The notes under the pieces were generated by a model that saw nothing but the letters and a program-made list of their open reading frames with translations, was not told the origin of the DNA and ran no database searches. The position numbers and the translations under genes were made by a program. From NCBI RefSeq assembly GCF_900566075.1, contig NZ_UPHU01000001.1:2418001-2482000 (forward strand): a stretch of DNA of 64,000 nt. Direction: 5' to 3'. The DNA is from Mycobacterium pseudokansasii (GTDB taxonomy: Bacteria > Actinomycetota > Actinomycetes > Mycobacteriales > Mycobacteriaceae). The first letter of the stretch is position 1. Every line of letters starts with the position of its first letter. Positions 1 to 9,971 of the stretch are shown here, one piece after another.

Positions 1-465
1 ACCGCCAGGGATGGTGCGCGGGACCGCCCCGTCATGATTCACCGCGCGCTGTTCGGGTCGATCGAGCGGTTCTTCGGCATCCTCACCGAGCACTACGCGG
101 GGGCGTTCCCGGCGTGGTTGGCGCCGGTTCAGATGGTCGGCATCCCGGTCGCTGACGAACATGTGAGCTACCTGGAAGGTGTCGCGGCGCAACTGAAGTC
201 GCATGGTGTGCGAGCGGAGGTGGACGGCAGCGACGACCGGATGGCCAAGAAGATCGTGCACCACACCAACCAGAAAGTGCCGTTCATGCTGCTCGCCGGT
301 GACCGCGACGTCCAGGCCGGCGCGGTGAGCTTCCGGTTCGGCGACCGCACGCAGATCAACGGTGTGCCGCGTGATGCCGCGGTGGCGGCTATCGTGGCGT
401 GGATTGCTGATCGCGAAAACGCCGCTCCGACCGCAGAACTGGTGAAAGTTGTGTCTGGTGAGTGA
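1..465 (+). CDS. thrS: Threonyl-tRNA synthetase, C-terminal part (5' truncated by window edge)
   Basis: The open frame enters at base 1 and ends at TGA 463-465. It encodes the end of the class II catalytic core ([20 protein letters not shown]) followed by the anticodon-binding domain ([14 protein letters not shown], then a stretch ending in a [12 protein letters not shown] strand). The enzyme charges tRNA-Thr with threonine in the cytoplasm. The order thrS, HIT protein, pgsA1, patA, pimA matches M. tuberculosis Rv2614c-Rv2610c. The next gene starts inside its last codons. Only about the last 154 residues are present, so the editing domain and most of the active site cannot be judged. Confidence 0.93.
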   Translation, partial: TARDGARDRPVMIHRALFGSIERFFGILTEHYAGAFPAWLAPVQMVGIPVADEHVSYLEGVAAQLKSHGVRAEVDGSDDRMAKKIVHHTNQKVPFMLLAGDRDVQAGAVSFRFGDRTQINGVPRDAAVAAIVAWIADRENAAPTAELVKVVSGE

Positions 466-1030
466 CGAGCACCGCGCTGACCTCGAGGACAGCACCATCT
501 TGGATCGGGGCGTCGGCCAGCGCGACCACCTGGAGCGGCTGTGGACGCCCTACCGGATGAACTACCTCGCCGAAGCGCCGATGCAACGTCCCGAGTCGGA
601 GCGCTCGCAGCCGTTCACCGAAATCCCGCTGCTGTCCGACGAGGAAGGTCTGGTGGTGGCCCGCGGCGAACTTGTCTACGCCGTGCTCAACCTGTATCCC
701 TACAACCCTGGGCACCTGATGGTGGTGCCCTATCGGCGGGTTTCGGAGCTGGAGGACCTCACCGGCCCCGAGAGCGCGGAGCTGATGGCGTTCACCCAGA
801 AGGCGATTCGCGTCATCAAGAGGGTGTCTCGGCCGCACGGCTTCAACGTCGGCCTGAACCTGGGTACGTCGGCGGGCGGATCGCTGGCCGAGCACCTGCA
901 CGTGCACGTGGTCCCGCGCTGGGGCGGTGACGCGAATTTCATCACCATCATCGGCGGCTCCAAGGTGATTCCGCAGTTGCTGCGCGACACCCGCCGGCTG
1001 TTGGCCACCGAATGGGCCAGGCAACCGTGA
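458..1030 (+). CDS. HIT-family nucleotide hydrolase/phosphorylase (Ap4A phosphorylase type)
   Basis: This 190-residue histidine-triad protein has its triad at H146, H148 and H150 ([10 protein letters not shown]). The conserved upstream strand [12 protein letters not shown] lies near residue 83. It is the counterpart of M. tuberculosis Rv2613c, a diadenosine tetraphosphate phosphorylase, so removal of Ap4A-type dinucleotides is the likely role. I chose GTG 458, which gives [10 protein letters not shown] and overlaps thrS by 8 bp. An in-frame TTG at 449 is possible but less typical. Its tight coupling to thrS fits, because aminoacyl-tRNA synthetases produce Ap4A as a side product. The substrate is inferred from the family. 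Confidence 0.88.
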   Translation: MSDEHRADLEDSTILDRGVGQRDHLERLWTPYRMNYLAEAPMQRPESERSQPFTEIPLLSDEEGLVVARGELVYAVLNLYPYNPGHLMVVPYRRVSELEDLTGPESAELMAFTQKAIRVIKRVSRPHGFNVGLNLGTSAGGSLAEHLHVHVVPRWGGDANFITIIGGSKVIPQLLRDTRRLLATEWARQP

Positions 1031-1135
1031 GCGGCTGCGGCGGGGGAGTGGGGTACCACCCGCGTGTGGGGGGACGGCGCGCATGAGCTGCGGCGGCGAC
1101 GATGCAGAGCGCAGCGATGAGGAGGAGCGGCGCGC

Positions 1136-1834
1136 ATGAGTAAGGTGCCGTTCCTGTCCCGGGCGGCCTTTGCGCGGATCACCGATCCGCTGGCCCGGGC
1201 GCTGCTGCGGATCGGCCTGACGCCCGATGCCGTCACCATCATCGGCACCACGGCTTCGGTGGCCGGTGCGCTGGTGCTTTTCCCGATGGGCAAGCTGTTT
1301 CCCGGTGCGTGTGTGGTCTGGTTCTTCGTGCTTTTCGACATGTTGGACGGGGCCATGGCCCGGCAACGCGGCGGTGGCACCCGGTTCGGCGCGGTGTTGG
1401 ACGCCGCCTGCGACCGCATCAGTGACGGCGCGGTGTTCAGCGGTCTGCTCTGGTGGATCGCGTTCGGCATGCGCGACCGACTGCTGGTGGTGGCGACGCT
1501 GATCTGTCTGGTCACCTCGCAGGTGATCTCCTACATCAAGGCGCGGGCCGAAGCCAGCGGCCTGCGCGGCGACGGCGGCATCATCGAACGCCCGGAGCGG
1601 TTGATCATCGTGCTCGTCGGTGCGGGGGTATCGGACTTTCCCTTCATCGCGTGGCCGCCGGCGTTGCCGGTGGCCATGTGGGTGCTGGCCGTGGCCAGCG
1701 TGATCACGCTGGGGCAGCGGTTGCACACGGTGTGGACCTCGCCGGGGGCCACCGATCGCATAACGGCGCCGGGCGGCGGGGCCGAAACGCAGGGCCACCC
1801 GAAACCGGGTGACACGGAAAAGAAGCAGCGGTGA
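1136..1834 (+). CDS. pgsA1: Phosphatidylinositol phosphate synthase (CDP-alcohol phosphatidyltransferase)
   Basis: This 232-residue polytopic membrane protein carries the CDP-alcohol phosphotransferase signature D-x2-DG-x2-AR-x8-G-x3-D-x3-D at about residues 68-93 (DMLDGAMARQ through LDAACD). All four metal-binding aspartates are present. It condenses CDP-diacylglycerol with inositol 3-phosphate, the first membrane step toward PI and the PIMs, lipomannan and lipoarabinomannan. It is the equivalent of Rv2612c. Its end overlaps the GTG of the acyltransferase gene by 4 bp, showing translational coupling within the PIM operon. It is slightly longer at the C-terminus than the roughly 217-residue M. 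tuberculosis protein, with a hydrophilic tail. Confidence 0.93.
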   Translation: MSKVPFLSRAAFARITDPLARALLRIGLTPDAVTIIGTTASVAGALVLFPMGKLFPGACVVWFFVLFDMLDGAMARQRGGGTRFGAVLDAACDRISDGAVFSGLLWWIAFGMRDRLLVVATLICLVTSQVISYIKARAEASGLRGDGGIIERPERLIIVLVGAGVSDFPFIAWPPALPVAMWVLAVASVITLGQRLHTVWTSPGATDRITAPGGGAETQGHPKPGDTEKKQR

Positions 1835-2805
1835 TCGCCACCCCGGGCGGCCTGCAATTGACCGGGGGCCCGCGTCGCCTTCTGACCAGCCGCGCCAGCG
1901 ACTTGGCGTATGCGGCGGGCTGGCGGGTCGTGCGCGCGATGCCGGAGTTCGCCGCGCGCAACGTGTTCGACGCCGGGGCGCATTACGCGGCGCGCCGCGG
2001 CGGGCCCGAGCAACTGCGCAAGAATCTGGCCCGGGTGATCGGGGTGCGACCCGCCGAGGTCCCGGACACCTTGATGCGCGCCTCGCTGGAGTCCTACGCC
2101 CGCTACTGGCGCGAAGCGTTCCGGTTGCCGACGATGAACCACCGCAAGGTGGCTCGACAGATCGATAACTCGTTCCAGGGCATCGACAATCTGGATGCCG
2201 CGCTGGCCGCGGGCCGCGGTGTTGTGGTCGCGCTGCCGCACAGCGGAAACTGGGACATGGCCGGCATGTGGGTGGCGCAGACGTATGGCACGTTCACCAC
2301 CGTCGTGGAACGACTCAAACCCGAGTCGTTGTATCGGCGTTTCATCGAGTATCGGGAAAGCCTCGGCTTCGAAGTGCTCCCGCTGTCCGGCGGCGCCAAA
2401 CCGCCCTTCGAGGTGCTGTGCGAGCGGCTGCGGGCCAACCGGGTGGTCTGCCTAATGGCCGACCGCGACCTGACCCGCACCGGCGTCCAGGTCGACTTCT
2501 TCGGTGAACCCACCCGGATGCCCGCGGGGCCGGCCAAGCTGGCCATCGAGACCGGAGCTGCGCTGTTGCCGGCGCACTGCTGGTTCGAACCCAATGGCTG
2601 GGGTTTTCGGGTGTATCCGGCGGTGGACTGCGCCGGCGGTGACGTCGGCGCCATCATCCAGGCGTTGGCCGACCGGTTCGCCGCCAACATTGCCGAGCAC
2701 CCCGCCGACTGGCACATGTTGCAGCCGCAGTGGCTGGCTGACCTGTCCGACGCTCGGCGGGCCCGGCTAAGTCCCAATTCCGGGCCCAATTCCGGGCCTG
2801 ATTGA
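1831..2805 (+). CDS. patA: Phosphatidylinositol mannoside acyltransferase
   Basis: This 324-residue protein of the lysophospholipid/LpxL-type acyltransferase superfamily carries the HX4D motif at H137 to D142 (LPHSGNWDMAG). It transfers a palmitoyl group to the mannose of PIM1/PIM2 at the cytoplasmic face of the membrane and corresponds to Rv2611c. The GTG start at 1831 lies within the pgsA1 stop region (4-bp overlap), which decides the start. A GPNSGPNSGPD-type tail at the C-terminus comes from a short tandem repeat (about 2772-2800) and is probably not functional. Operon position between pgsA1 and pimA supports the assignment. Confidence 0.93.
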   Translation: MIATPGGLQLTGGPRRLLTSRASDLAYAAGWRVVRAMPEFAARNVFDAGAHYAARRGGPEQLRKNLARVIGVRPAEVPDTLMRASLESYARYWREAFRLPTMNHRKVARQIDNSFQGIDNLDAALAAGRGVVVALPHSGNWDMAGMWVAQTYGTFTTVVERLKPESLYRRFIEYRESLGFEVLPLSGGAKPPFEVLCERLRANRVVCLMADRDLTRTGVQVDFFGEPTRMPAGPAKLAIETGAALLPAHCWFEPNGWGFRVYPAVDCAGGDVGAIIQALADRFAANIAEHPADWHMLQPQWLADLSDARRARLSPNSGPNSGPD

Positions 2806-2835
2806 GGCCCAATTGAGGCAATTGAGGAAAGCCTG

Positions 2836-3972
2836 ATGCGCATCGGCATGGTCTGTCCGTACTCGTTCGACGTGGCGGGTGGCGTGCAGTCGCATGTGTT
2901 GCAGCTCGCGGAGGTGATGCGCGCCCGCGGGCACGAGGTCAGCGTGCTCGCGCCGGCGTCGCCGCATGCCGCCCTGCCCGACTATGTGGTCTCCGGCGGC
3001 AAGGCGGTGCCGATTCCCTACAACGGGTCGGTGGCGCGGCTGCGGTTCGGCCCGGCGACGCACCGCAAGGTCAAGAAGTGGCTGTCCGAAGGTGATTTCG
3101 ACGTCCTGCATCTGCACGAGCCCAACGCGCCCAGCTTGTCGATGCTGGCCCTGAACATCGCGGAAGGCCCGATCGTGGCGACGTTTCACACGTCGACCAC
3201 CAAGTCGCTGACCCTGACGGTGTTCCAGGGCATCCTGCGGCCGATGCACGAGAAGATCGTCGGGCGGATCGCGGTGTCGGATCTGGCCCGGCGCTGGCAG
3301 ATGGAGGCGCTGGGTTCGGACGCGGTGGAGATCCCCAACGGCGTGGACGTGGCTTTCTTCGCCTCGGCATCGCCGTTGGACGGATATCCGCGGCCGGGCA
3401 AGACGGTGCTGTTCCTGGGCCGCTACGACGAGTCCCGCAAAGGCATGGCCGTCCTGCTGGCCGCGTTGCCCGCTGTCGTGCAGCGTTTCCCGGAGGTGCA
3501 GCTGCTGATCGTCGGCCGCGGCGACGAGGACCAGTTGCGCAGCCACGCAGGTCCGCTGGCAGAACACATGCGCTTCCTGGGCCAGGTCGACGACGCCGGC
3601 AAGGCCTCGGCGATGCGCAGCGCCGACGTGTACTGCGCCCCCAACACCGGCGGCGAGAGTTTCGGCATCGTCCTGGTCGAGGCGATGGCCGCCGGAACCC
3701 CGGTGGTGGCCAGCGATTTGGACGCCTTCCGGCGCGTGCTGCGAGACGGCGAGTTGGGATGTCTGGTTCCGGTCGACCCCCCGGATTTACAGGCCGCCGC
3801 GCTGGCCGATGCGCTGATCCGGGTGCTCGACGACGACGCGCTGCGTCGCCGGTACGTCGCTGCCGGTGCTGACGCGGTGCGTCGCTACGACTGGTCGGTG
3901 GTGGCCAGCCAGATCATGCGGGTATACGAGACGGTCGCCGGGTCTGGCGTCAAGGTGCAGGTCGCCAGCTGA
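2836..3972 (+). CDS. pimA: Phosphatidylinositol alpha-mannosyltransferase PimA
   Basis: This 378-residue GT-B, GT4-family glycosyltransferase begins MRIGMVCPYSFDVAGGVQSH, including the N-terminal GG loop that binds GDP-mannose phosphates. The C-terminal E-x7-E type motif is ESFGIVLVEAMAAGTPVVAS near residue 275. It adds the first mannose to phosphatidylinositol from GDP-mannose at the inner face of the membrane and is the equivalent of Rv2610c. It starts 30 bp after patA with a GAGGAAAG ribosome-binding site. Its stop (TGA 3970-3972) overlaps the next ATG by one base, so all five genes are probably one transcript. Confidence 0.95.
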   Translation: MRIGMVCPYSFDVAGGVQSHVLQLAEVMRARGHEVSVLAPASPHAALPDYVVSGGKAVPIPYNGSVARLRFGPATHRKVKKWLSEGDFDVLHLHEPNAPSLSMLALNIAEGPIVATFHTSTTKSLTLTVFQGILRPMHEKIVGRIAVSDLARRWQMEALGSDAVEIPNGVDVAFFASASPLDGYPRPGKTVLFLGRYDESRKGMAVLLAALPAVVQRFPEVQLLIVGRGDEDQLRSHAGPLAEHMRFLGQVDDAGKASAMRSADVYCAPNTGGESFGIVLVEAMAAGTPVVASDLDAFRRVLRDGELGCLVPVDPPDLQAAALADALIRVLDDDALRRRYVAAGADAVRRYDWSVVASQIMRVYETVAGSGVKVQVAS

Positions 3973-5033
3973 TGACGTGGCTACTCGTCGCCGTCGTCGC
4001 CGTGTTGTTCGTGGTGCTGGTGGCGTTCGGCGCCTGGGGTTATCAGCGGGCCAACCGGCTGGACCGGCTGCACGTCCGCTACGACCTGTCCTGGCAGGCG
4101 CTCGACGGTGCGCTGGCGCGGCGCGCGGTGGTGGCGCGCGCGGTGGCGATCGAGGCTTACGGCGATGCGCCCGAGGGCAGGCGGTTGGCGGACCTGGCCG
4201 ACGCGGCCGAGCGCGCCCCTCGGCAGGCGCGCGAGGCCGCGGAAAACGAGCTCTCCGCCGCGCTGGCGGTGGTCGACCCGGCGTCGCTGCCGACGGCGCT
4301 GGCTGCCGAGCTGGCCGACGCCGAAGCCCGGGTGGTGCTGGCCCGCAGATTCCACAACGACGCCGTGCGCGACACCCTCGTGCTGCGCGAGCGGCGCATG
4401 GTGCGTGCTTTCCGGCTCGGTGGAAGAGCGCCGCTGCCAACGTATTTCGAAATCGCGGAGCGTCCCCACGCGCTGGCCCACGGCGACCGGGGTGACCACG
4501 GTGACCTGATCCGACGCACCTCGGCACGCGTGGTGCTGCTCGACGAGACCGGCGCGGTGCTGTTGCTGCGCGGCTCTGACCCGGCGGCCAGGGAATCTGA
4601 TCGACCCGCGGCGCCTCGGTGGTGGTTCACCGTCGGCGGTGAGGTGCGCAACGGGGAGCAGCTGGCTGCGGCGGCTGCGCGTGAGCTGGCCGAGGAAACC
4701 GGTCTGCAGGTCGAGCCGGCCGACTTGGTCGGACCCATCTGGCGACGCCACGACGTCTTCGAGTTCAACGGCTCGCTGCTCGACAGTGAAGAGTTCTACC
4801 TGGTGTACCGCACGCAGCGGTTCGAGCCGTCCATCGAGGGCCGAACCGAGCTGGAGCGCCGCTACATTCACGGCGCGCGCTGGTGTAGCGCCGATGACAT
4901 CGCCGAGCTGGTGGCCGCCGGCGAGCAGGTGTACCCGTTGCAGCTCGGCGAGCTGCTGCCCGAAGCCAATCGGCTGGCGGATGCGTCGGGCGACGCTATG
5001 CGCAATGCCGTTGTGCCGCAGTCCATCCGCTGA
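3972..5033 (+). CDS. Membrane-anchored Nudix hydrolase
   Basis: This 353-residue protein has one N-terminal membrane helix (residues 2-22) and a helical LemA-like stretch (about 28-140). A Nudix domain follows with the complete box from G223 to L245 (GEVRNGE then RELAEETGL). It corresponds to Rv2609c. Nudix enzymes hydrolyse nucleoside diphosphates linked to other groups. Its place at the end of the PIM operon suggests a nucleotide-sugar or CDP-lipid substrate, but that is inference. The ATG overlaps the pimA stop codon (ATGA). It ends 34 bp from the convergent PPE gene, and no strong terminator hairpin is visible in the gap. Confidence 0.85.
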   Translation: MTWLLVAVVAVLFVVLVAFGAWGYQRANRLDRLHVRYDLSWQALDGALARRAVVARAVAIEAYGDAPEGRRLADLADAAERAPRQAREAAENELSAALAVVDPASLPTALAAELADAEARVVLARRFHNDAVRDTLVLRERRMVRAFRLGGRAPLPTYFEIAERPHALAHGDRGDHGDLIRRTSARVVLLDETGAVLLLRGSDPAARESDRPAAPRWWFTVGGEVRNGEQLAAAAARELAEETGLQVEPADLVGPIWRRHDVFEFNGSLLDSEEFYLVYRTQRFEPSIEGRTELERRYIHGARWCSADDIAELVAAGEQVYPLQLGELLPEANRLADASGDAMRNAVVPQSIR

Positions 5034-5067
5034 TCGGCGCGTGGTCTGGCTTGGTCGGGATCGAGCC

Positions 5068-6981
5068 TCAGGCGAGCCGGGGCAGCCACGATGACATCGG
5101 CGGCAGGCCCAGATCGGCAACAAAGTCGTTGATCCCCTGCGCGGTGCCGCGCTGCAGCGCCGCGGCCACGTCGAACACGCTGATGTCCGGGAACAGCCCG
5201 GCCGGGGTGGGAACGTCGGCCGGGCCCTGGCTGTAACCGTGTTCGAGGTTGCCGTAGCCCCAGTTCACCAGCACCTTCAGGTTGGGCTGGATCAAATCCG
5301 CCAGCGGCTCCCCGACGAAGGGAATGGCGCGCACCGGGGCCAACATCGGCAGATCTTGGACGGGAATCATGATGTAGGTGGTCAGAGAGCCCGGTGTCAC
5401 CGGCTGAACCACGCCCGTGGCAACCCATTCGGGCGTGAGGGCCGGGAATTGGGAGTGCAGAATCAAGGCGCCGGCAACGGCGTTGACGTCTGCCAGGATA
5501 TTGATCGGGTACTGCGGAAAATCGCTGATCCCGCCGTATTCGAGCGAGTAAACGGTGGTGGGATAGACGTTGGCCGGAGTCGCCGGGAAAAACGTAAAGT
5601 CCGCGATCGGCAGGTGCACTCCGGGGAAGCGCGACAGAATGCCACCGTTGGGGTTGGACGGATCACCGATCAGCACGAAGGACAGATCGCTCAAGGCCGG
5701 CCGCTGGTCGGCCGGCAAGGTCGCGAGATGGCGCAGTTCTTCGCCGACCACCACGGCGCCTTGGGAGTAGCCCAGGATGACGGTCTTTTGCCCCAGGGCA
5801 AATTGCGTCATGATCGCCGCATCCAGATCCGCGACGCCCCGGGCCACCGATTTGTCGAGGCTCAAGCTGTCCAGGCCGGTTAACGGCCACAGCTTGGACG
5901 GCGTCACCAAGAAGTTGGCGGCGTACCCGGCGAGGGCGGAGTCGACCGGGTTGATGAACAGGTCCGAAACGGCCGCGGTGTAGAAGATTCGGGGCAGCGG
6001 ACTGAACGCGGTGCCGCCCAGGGTCAACACCACGCCGCCGCCCCCCAGCCGCTCGAATACGCTGGTGACCCCGACGTCGCCGTCGCCGGGCTGCGCGAAA
6101 CCGACCAATCCCTCACCGACGTTGACGAAGCCGACGTTGCGGACGCCGACGTTCCAGATGCCGACGTTCGCCTCGCCGGTGTTCTCGAAGCCGATGTTGA
6201 ATAGGCCGACGTTACGGGTACCGACATTCGCATTGACATAGTTGTTCCAACCCGCGTTGAAGTTGCCCACGTTGTCAAAACCCAGGTTGAAGCTGCCAAG
6301 GTTTGCGTTGCCGATGTTGGCATTGCCGGTGTTATTACTGCCGATGTTGAAGTTGCCGGTGTTGTTGTTGCCGATGTTGAAGCTGCCGGTGTTTCCAGTG
6401 CCGATGTTGATGTTCGGGAGCTGCCAGCTTGCAATGGTGCTATCGGCCATGTCCGCCAATCGTTGCGGCAGTTCCTGCCATGGCGGCAACTGCGCGACAG
6501 CTGCGGAGGCGCTCAGGTGGTAGCCCAGCATGGCGGTCACGTCCTGAGCCCACATCTGCTCGTATTCGGCCTCGGCGAGCGCGATCGCCGGCGCGTTTTG
6601 GCCGAACAGGTTGGACATCACCAGCGAAAGCAACTGAGACCGATTGCCTGCGATGATCGCGGGATGCACGGTGGCGGGCTGCGCCGCTTCGAACGCGCGC
6701 ACCGCTGACCGGGCCTGAGCGGCCGCCTGCTCGGCGTCACCAGCCGTCGCCTGCAACCACGCGGCATAGGGCGCTGCCGCGCCCAGCATCGCCGCCGACG
6801 CCGGACCCTGCCAGGGTCCGCCCGCCAACCCCGAGGTCAACGACTCAAACGAGGCCGCCGCCGAGCCCAACTGGGCGGCCAGCCCATCCCATGCTGAGGC
6901 CGCCGCGACCATCGGGCCCAAGCCGGCACCGAAATACATACGTGCCGAATTGATTTCGGGGGGCAAGATAGTGAAATTCAT
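5068..6981 (-). CDS. PPE family protein, MPTR type with C-terminal PE-PPE hydrolase domain
   Basis: This 637-residue protein starts [20 protein letters not shown], a classic PPE domain (residues 1-180) with WDG near residue 33. The middle holds MPTR-type Asn-Gly pentapeptide repeats ([13 protein letters not shown] and similar), encoded at about 6080-6420. The last 300 residues form a PE-PPE alpha/beta hydrolase domain with the nucleophile motif GYSQGA. PPE proteins are exported by ESX type VII systems with PE partners. The start was set at ATG 6981 because the PPE domain begins there. Locus position matches PPE42 (Rv2608), but the neighbouring paralogue is an equally good candidate, so no symbol is given. 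No PE partner lies next to it. Confidence 0.9.
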   Translation of the reverse strand: MNFTILPPEINSARMYFGAGLGPMVAAASAWDGLAAQLGSAAASFESLTSGLAGGPWQGPASAAMLGAAAPYAAWLQATAGDAEQAAAQARSAVRAFEAAQPATVHPAIIAGNRSQLLSLVMSNLFGQNAPAIALAEAEYEQMWAQDVTAMLGYHLSASAAVAQLPPWQELPQRLADMADSTIASWQLPNINIGTGNTGSFNIGNNNTGNFNIGSNNTGNANIGNANLGSFNLGFDNVGNFNAGWNNYVNANVGTRNVGLFNIGFENTGEANVGIWNVGVRNVGFVNVGEGLVGFAQPGDGDVGVTSVFERLGGGGVVLTLGGTAFSPLPRIFYTAAVSDLFINPVDSALAGYAANFLVTPSKLWPLTGLDSLSLDKSVARGVADLDAAIMTQFALGQKTVILGYSQGAVVVGEELRHLATLPADQRPALSDLSFVLIGDPSNPNGGILSRFPGVHLPIADFTFFPATPANVYPTTVYSLEYGGISDFPQYPINILADVNAVAGALILHSQFPALTPEWVATGVVQPVTPGSLTTYIMIPVQDLPMLAPVRAIPFVGEPLADLIQPNLKVLVNWGYGNLEHGYSQGPADVPTPAGLFPDISVFDVAAALQRGTAQGINDFVADLGLPPMSSWLPRLA

Positions 6982-7204
6982 CGCTATTGGCCTTCCTGAG
7001 CTGGTTCTCAGCCGTCGCACCCCTGCGATAGCCAAGCAGTCTACGAGCACCACCAAGCCCTCGCGGGTTTTTGCCCGCGGCGGCAACGAACCGAGCGTCA
7101 GGCGCGTGTGTCTCTGTTCGGAACCGTTACCGGATACCGGATGCTTCCGGTGAGTGACGCACCGAAAACTTTGTTCCGCAACCTATTCGGTGGGTTGCGC
7201 TAGG

Positions 7205-8689
7205 TCAGGAGAGTGGCGGAAATGCCGGCGGCGGCAATCCCAGGTCTACCAGTGCGTCGTGCACGCCCTGGCCGGCTCCGTCGACCAGTTGGCCGGCAAC
7301 GGTCAGCGGGTCCAAGTGCGGGAACAACCCCGCGGGGGTCGGCACATCCTGATACGCGGTGCGGTCGTAGCCCAGCTCCACGAGCACTCGCAGATCCGGC
7401 TGCACCAGGTCGGCCAGCGGGTTTCCCAGGATGGGGATCGCGCGCAGCGGGTTAAGTAGCGGCAGATCGTGGGTGGGGATCAGGATGTATTTGGTCATGG
7501 TGTCCGCCGGCGACACGGGCTGCGCCACACCGGTAGCGATCTGGGCGGGCGTGAGGTTTGGGTAGCTGGAGTGGATGTAGAACTGGCCGGCGACGGCGTT
7601 GGCGTCGGCGAGCAGGTTGAGCGGGTACTGCGGGAAGTCGGCCTGGAAGTCGTATTGGATTGCGTAATCGGTGGTCGGGTAGGCGTTGGCCGGGGTGGCG
7701 CCGAAGAACGGCAGATCCAGAATCGGGATGTACAGACCGTGGAAGCGCTCGAGGAATCCGCCGTTGGGGCGGTTGGGGTTGGCGGCCAGCACAAATGACA
7801 GCTGGTCAGCTGTGGGCCGTTGGTCGGCGGGCAGGGTCAGTAGGTGCTGCATTTCCAGGGTGGCAACCGAGGCGCTCTGCGAGTAGCCGAATACCAGGGT
7901 GGGGCTGCCGTTCTGCGCCATGATCGCGTCGTTGAGCACTTTCGCGCTCTGCACCATCGACTGGCCGACGGTCAGACTCGTCAGACCGGTGAGCGGCCAG
8001 TACTGCTCAGGGGTGTACAGGCCTTGGGCGAGGAAGCCGGGGTGGATCGGGGCGATGAACAACTGGTCGATGCGGCTTACATAGCTCGACGTCGGCTGCA
8101 GGAAGGCGGTGCCCATGACGAGCGCCGTGCCCGGCCCCATCGCCACCGGCCCTGCGCCGGTTGTCGACAGACCGCTCGTCAGCTGCTGCCATGGAATCAG
8201 CCGGCTGGCCAGTGCCGACGCATTGGAGTGGTAACCGGACATGGCGGCCACATTCTGGGCCCACATCTGCTCGTATTCGGCCTCGGTGGCCGCGATCGCC
8301 AGGGCGTTCTGGCCCAGCAGGTTCGACGCGATCAGCGACACCAGCTGAGTCCGGTTGACGCTGACCATCGCCGGGTGCACCGTGGCCGTCAGCGCGGCCT
8401 CGAAGGTGCTCGCGGCCATCCGGGCCTGTCCGGCCGTCTGCTCGGCGTGCTGCGCGGCCGCGCTCAGCCAGGCCAGATATGGTGCGGCCGCGGCCGTCAT
8501 CGCGGCCGATGCAGCGCCCTGCCAGGATGCCGCCAGACCCGAGGCGACCGACTCGAACGAGGTCGCCGACGCCTGTAGGTCGGCGGCCAGCCCGTCCCAG
8601 GCGGCCGCCGCCGCCAACATCGGCGCCGGACCGGCGCCGGCGTACATCCGCGCCGAGTTGATCTCCGGCGGTAGCACGGTGAAGTTCAT
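7205..8689 (-). CDS. PPE family protein with C-terminal PE-PPE hydrolase domain (paralogue of downstream neighbour)
   Basis: This 494-residue protein starts [20 protein letters not shown]. It has the PPE helical domain with WDG near residue 32, then directly a PE-PPE serine hydrolase domain with GYSQSA. It lacks the MPTR repeats of the downstream paralogue. The two share closely similar N-termini and C-termini (for example TPAGLFP near the end of each), which indicates tandem duplication followed by gain or loss of the repeat block. ATG 8689 was chosen because the PPE domain starts there; reading further upstream gives basic, non-PPE sequence. The hydrolase may act on cell-envelope lipids, which is inferred from the family. 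Confidence 0.9.
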   Translation of the reverse strand: MNFTVLPPEINSARMYAGAGPAPMLAAAAAWDGLAADLQASATSFESVASGLAASWQGAASAAMTAAAAPYLAWLSAAAQHAEQTAGQARMAASTFEAALTATVHPAMVSVNRTQLVSLIASNLLGQNALAIAATEAEYEQMWAQNVAAMSGYHSNASALASRLIPWQQLTSGLSTTGAGPVAMGPGTALVMGTAFLQPTSSYVSRIDQLFIAPIHPGFLAQGLYTPEQYWPLTGLTSLTVGQSMVQSAKVLNDAIMAQNGSPTLVFGYSQSASVATLEMQHLLTLPADQRPTADQLSFVLAANPNRPNGGFLERFHGLYIPILDLPFFGATPANAYPTTDYAIQYDFQADFPQYPLNLLADANAVAGQFYIHSSYPNLTPAQIATGVAQPVSPADTMTKYILIPTHDLPLLNPLRAIPILGNPLADLVQPDLRVLVELGYDRTAYQDVPTPAGLFPHLDPLTVAGQLVDGAGQGVHDALVDLGLPPPAFPPLS

Positions 8690-9038
8690 GACACGCGTTT
8701 CCTTCGCAGCAGGCGCTCTCAGCTGCCGTGCGATGTGGCGCCGATGGCCGCGGACTTTCGTACGCCGACGGCCGCCGCGCACGGGCGAGTGAAAACCCAA
8801 TGGAATTGAGGTCCTGCCCGAAAGGACGTCAATGACTGTATGACAGGGTGGGGGCGCTCGCCTGGGCTTCGGCAAATTTGGTCGGCCCCTAACGACGTTG
8901 GGGCGCAAAGGGTTGCCGGCCGATTGGTTCACCGTCTGAACGCGGCCTGACTAGCGCCCGCACCGCCGCACGGAGCCGAAAAACGCGGTTTTTGCTGACC
9001 ACTAGACTGGTGCCCGCATCGAAGGAGAGAAGAAGGTA

Positions 9039-9962
9039 GTGGACACCTCGAACGGGGCCGCGTCATCCGGGTCGGTCAACGGCCAGGCCGGTACGGCGCG
9101 GGTCAAGCGTGGTATGGCCGAGATGCTCAAGGGCGGCGTGATTATGGACGTCGTCACCGCGGAGCAGGCCCGCATCGCCGAGGGTGCCGGCGCGGTCGCG
9201 GTGATGGCGCTGGAACGGGTGCCCGCCGACATCCGCGCCCACGGCGGGGTGTCGCGGATGAGCGACCCCGAAATGATCGAGGGCATCATCTCCGCGGTCA
9301 CCATCCCGGTGATGGCCAAGGTGCGCATCGGTCATTTCGTGGAGGCGCAGATCCTGCAGAGCCTGGGCGTGGACTACATCGACGAGTCCGAGGTGCTGAC
9401 TCCGGCCGACTACACCCATCACATCGACAAGTGGAAGTTCACCGTGCCGTTCGTGTGCGGGGCGACCAACCTCGGTGAAGCGCTGCGCCGGATCAGCGAG
9501 GGCGCGGCCATGATCCGCTCCAAAGGCGAGGCCGGCACCGGCGATGTCTCCAATGCCACCACCCACATGCGGGCCATCAGCGGCGAGATCCGCCGGCTGA
9601 CGTCGCTGTCGGAGGATGAATTGTATGTGGCGGCAAAGGAGTTGCAGGCGCCCTACGACCTTGTCGCCGAGGTGGCCCGCTCCGGCAAGCTGCCGGTGAC
9701 GCTGTTCACCGCCGGCGGGATCGCCACCCCGGCCGATGCGGCGATGATGATGCAGCTCGGCGCCGAAGGCGTCTTCGTCGGCTCGGGCATCTTCAAGTCC
9801 GGCGCCCCCGAACACCGGGCCGCCGCGATCGTCAAAGCCACCACCTTCTACGACGACCCCGACATGCTGGCCAAGGTGTCGCGGGGGCTGGGCGAGCCGA
9901 TGGTCGGCATCAACGTCGAACAGATCGCCCAGCCGCACCGGCTCGCCGAGCGCGGCTGGTAA
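9039..9962 (+). CDS. pdxS: Pyridoxal 5'-phosphate synthase, PdxS subunit
   Basis: This 307-residue TIM-barrel protein makes PLP from ribose 5-phosphate, glyceraldehyde 3-phosphate and ammonia supplied by PdxT. Diagnostic segments include [19 protein letters not shown] at the start, the catalytic lysine in [11 protein letters not shown], the second lysine in [11 protein letters not shown], and the phosphate loop [19 protein letters not shown]. It corresponds to Rv2606c. GTG 9039 follows a GAAGGAGAGAAGAAGG purine tract. It is separated from pdxT by tesB in the same orientation, with 9 bp and then a 4-bp overlap, so the three are one operon. Confidence 0.97.
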   Translation: MDTSNGAASSGSVNGQAGTARVKRGMAEMLKGGVIMDVVTAEQARIAEGAGAVAVMALERVPADIRAHGGVSRMSDPEMIEGIISAVTIPVMAKVRIGHFVEAQILQSLGVDYIDESEVLTPADYTHHIDKWKFTVPFVCGATNLGEALRRISEGAAMIRSKGEAGTGDVSNATTHMRAISGEIRRLTSLSEDELYVAAKELQAPYDLVAEVARSGKLPVTLFTAGGIATPADAAMMMQLGAEGVFVGSGIFKSGAPEHRAAAIVKATTFYDDPDMLAKVSRGLGEPMVGINVEQIAQPHRLAERGW

Positions 9963-9971
9963 GAACCTTCC

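Noticed and set aside
389..1798. Long open frame antisense to the HIT and pgsA1 genes
   Set aside because: It is Arg/His/Pro-rich low-complexity translation caused by GC-rich codon bias on the other strand, and both plus-strand genes are certain.
7062..7079. Short hairpin CGCGGG...CCCGCG between the two PPE genes
   Set aside because: A six-base GC stem is common by chance at this base composition and no T tract follows.
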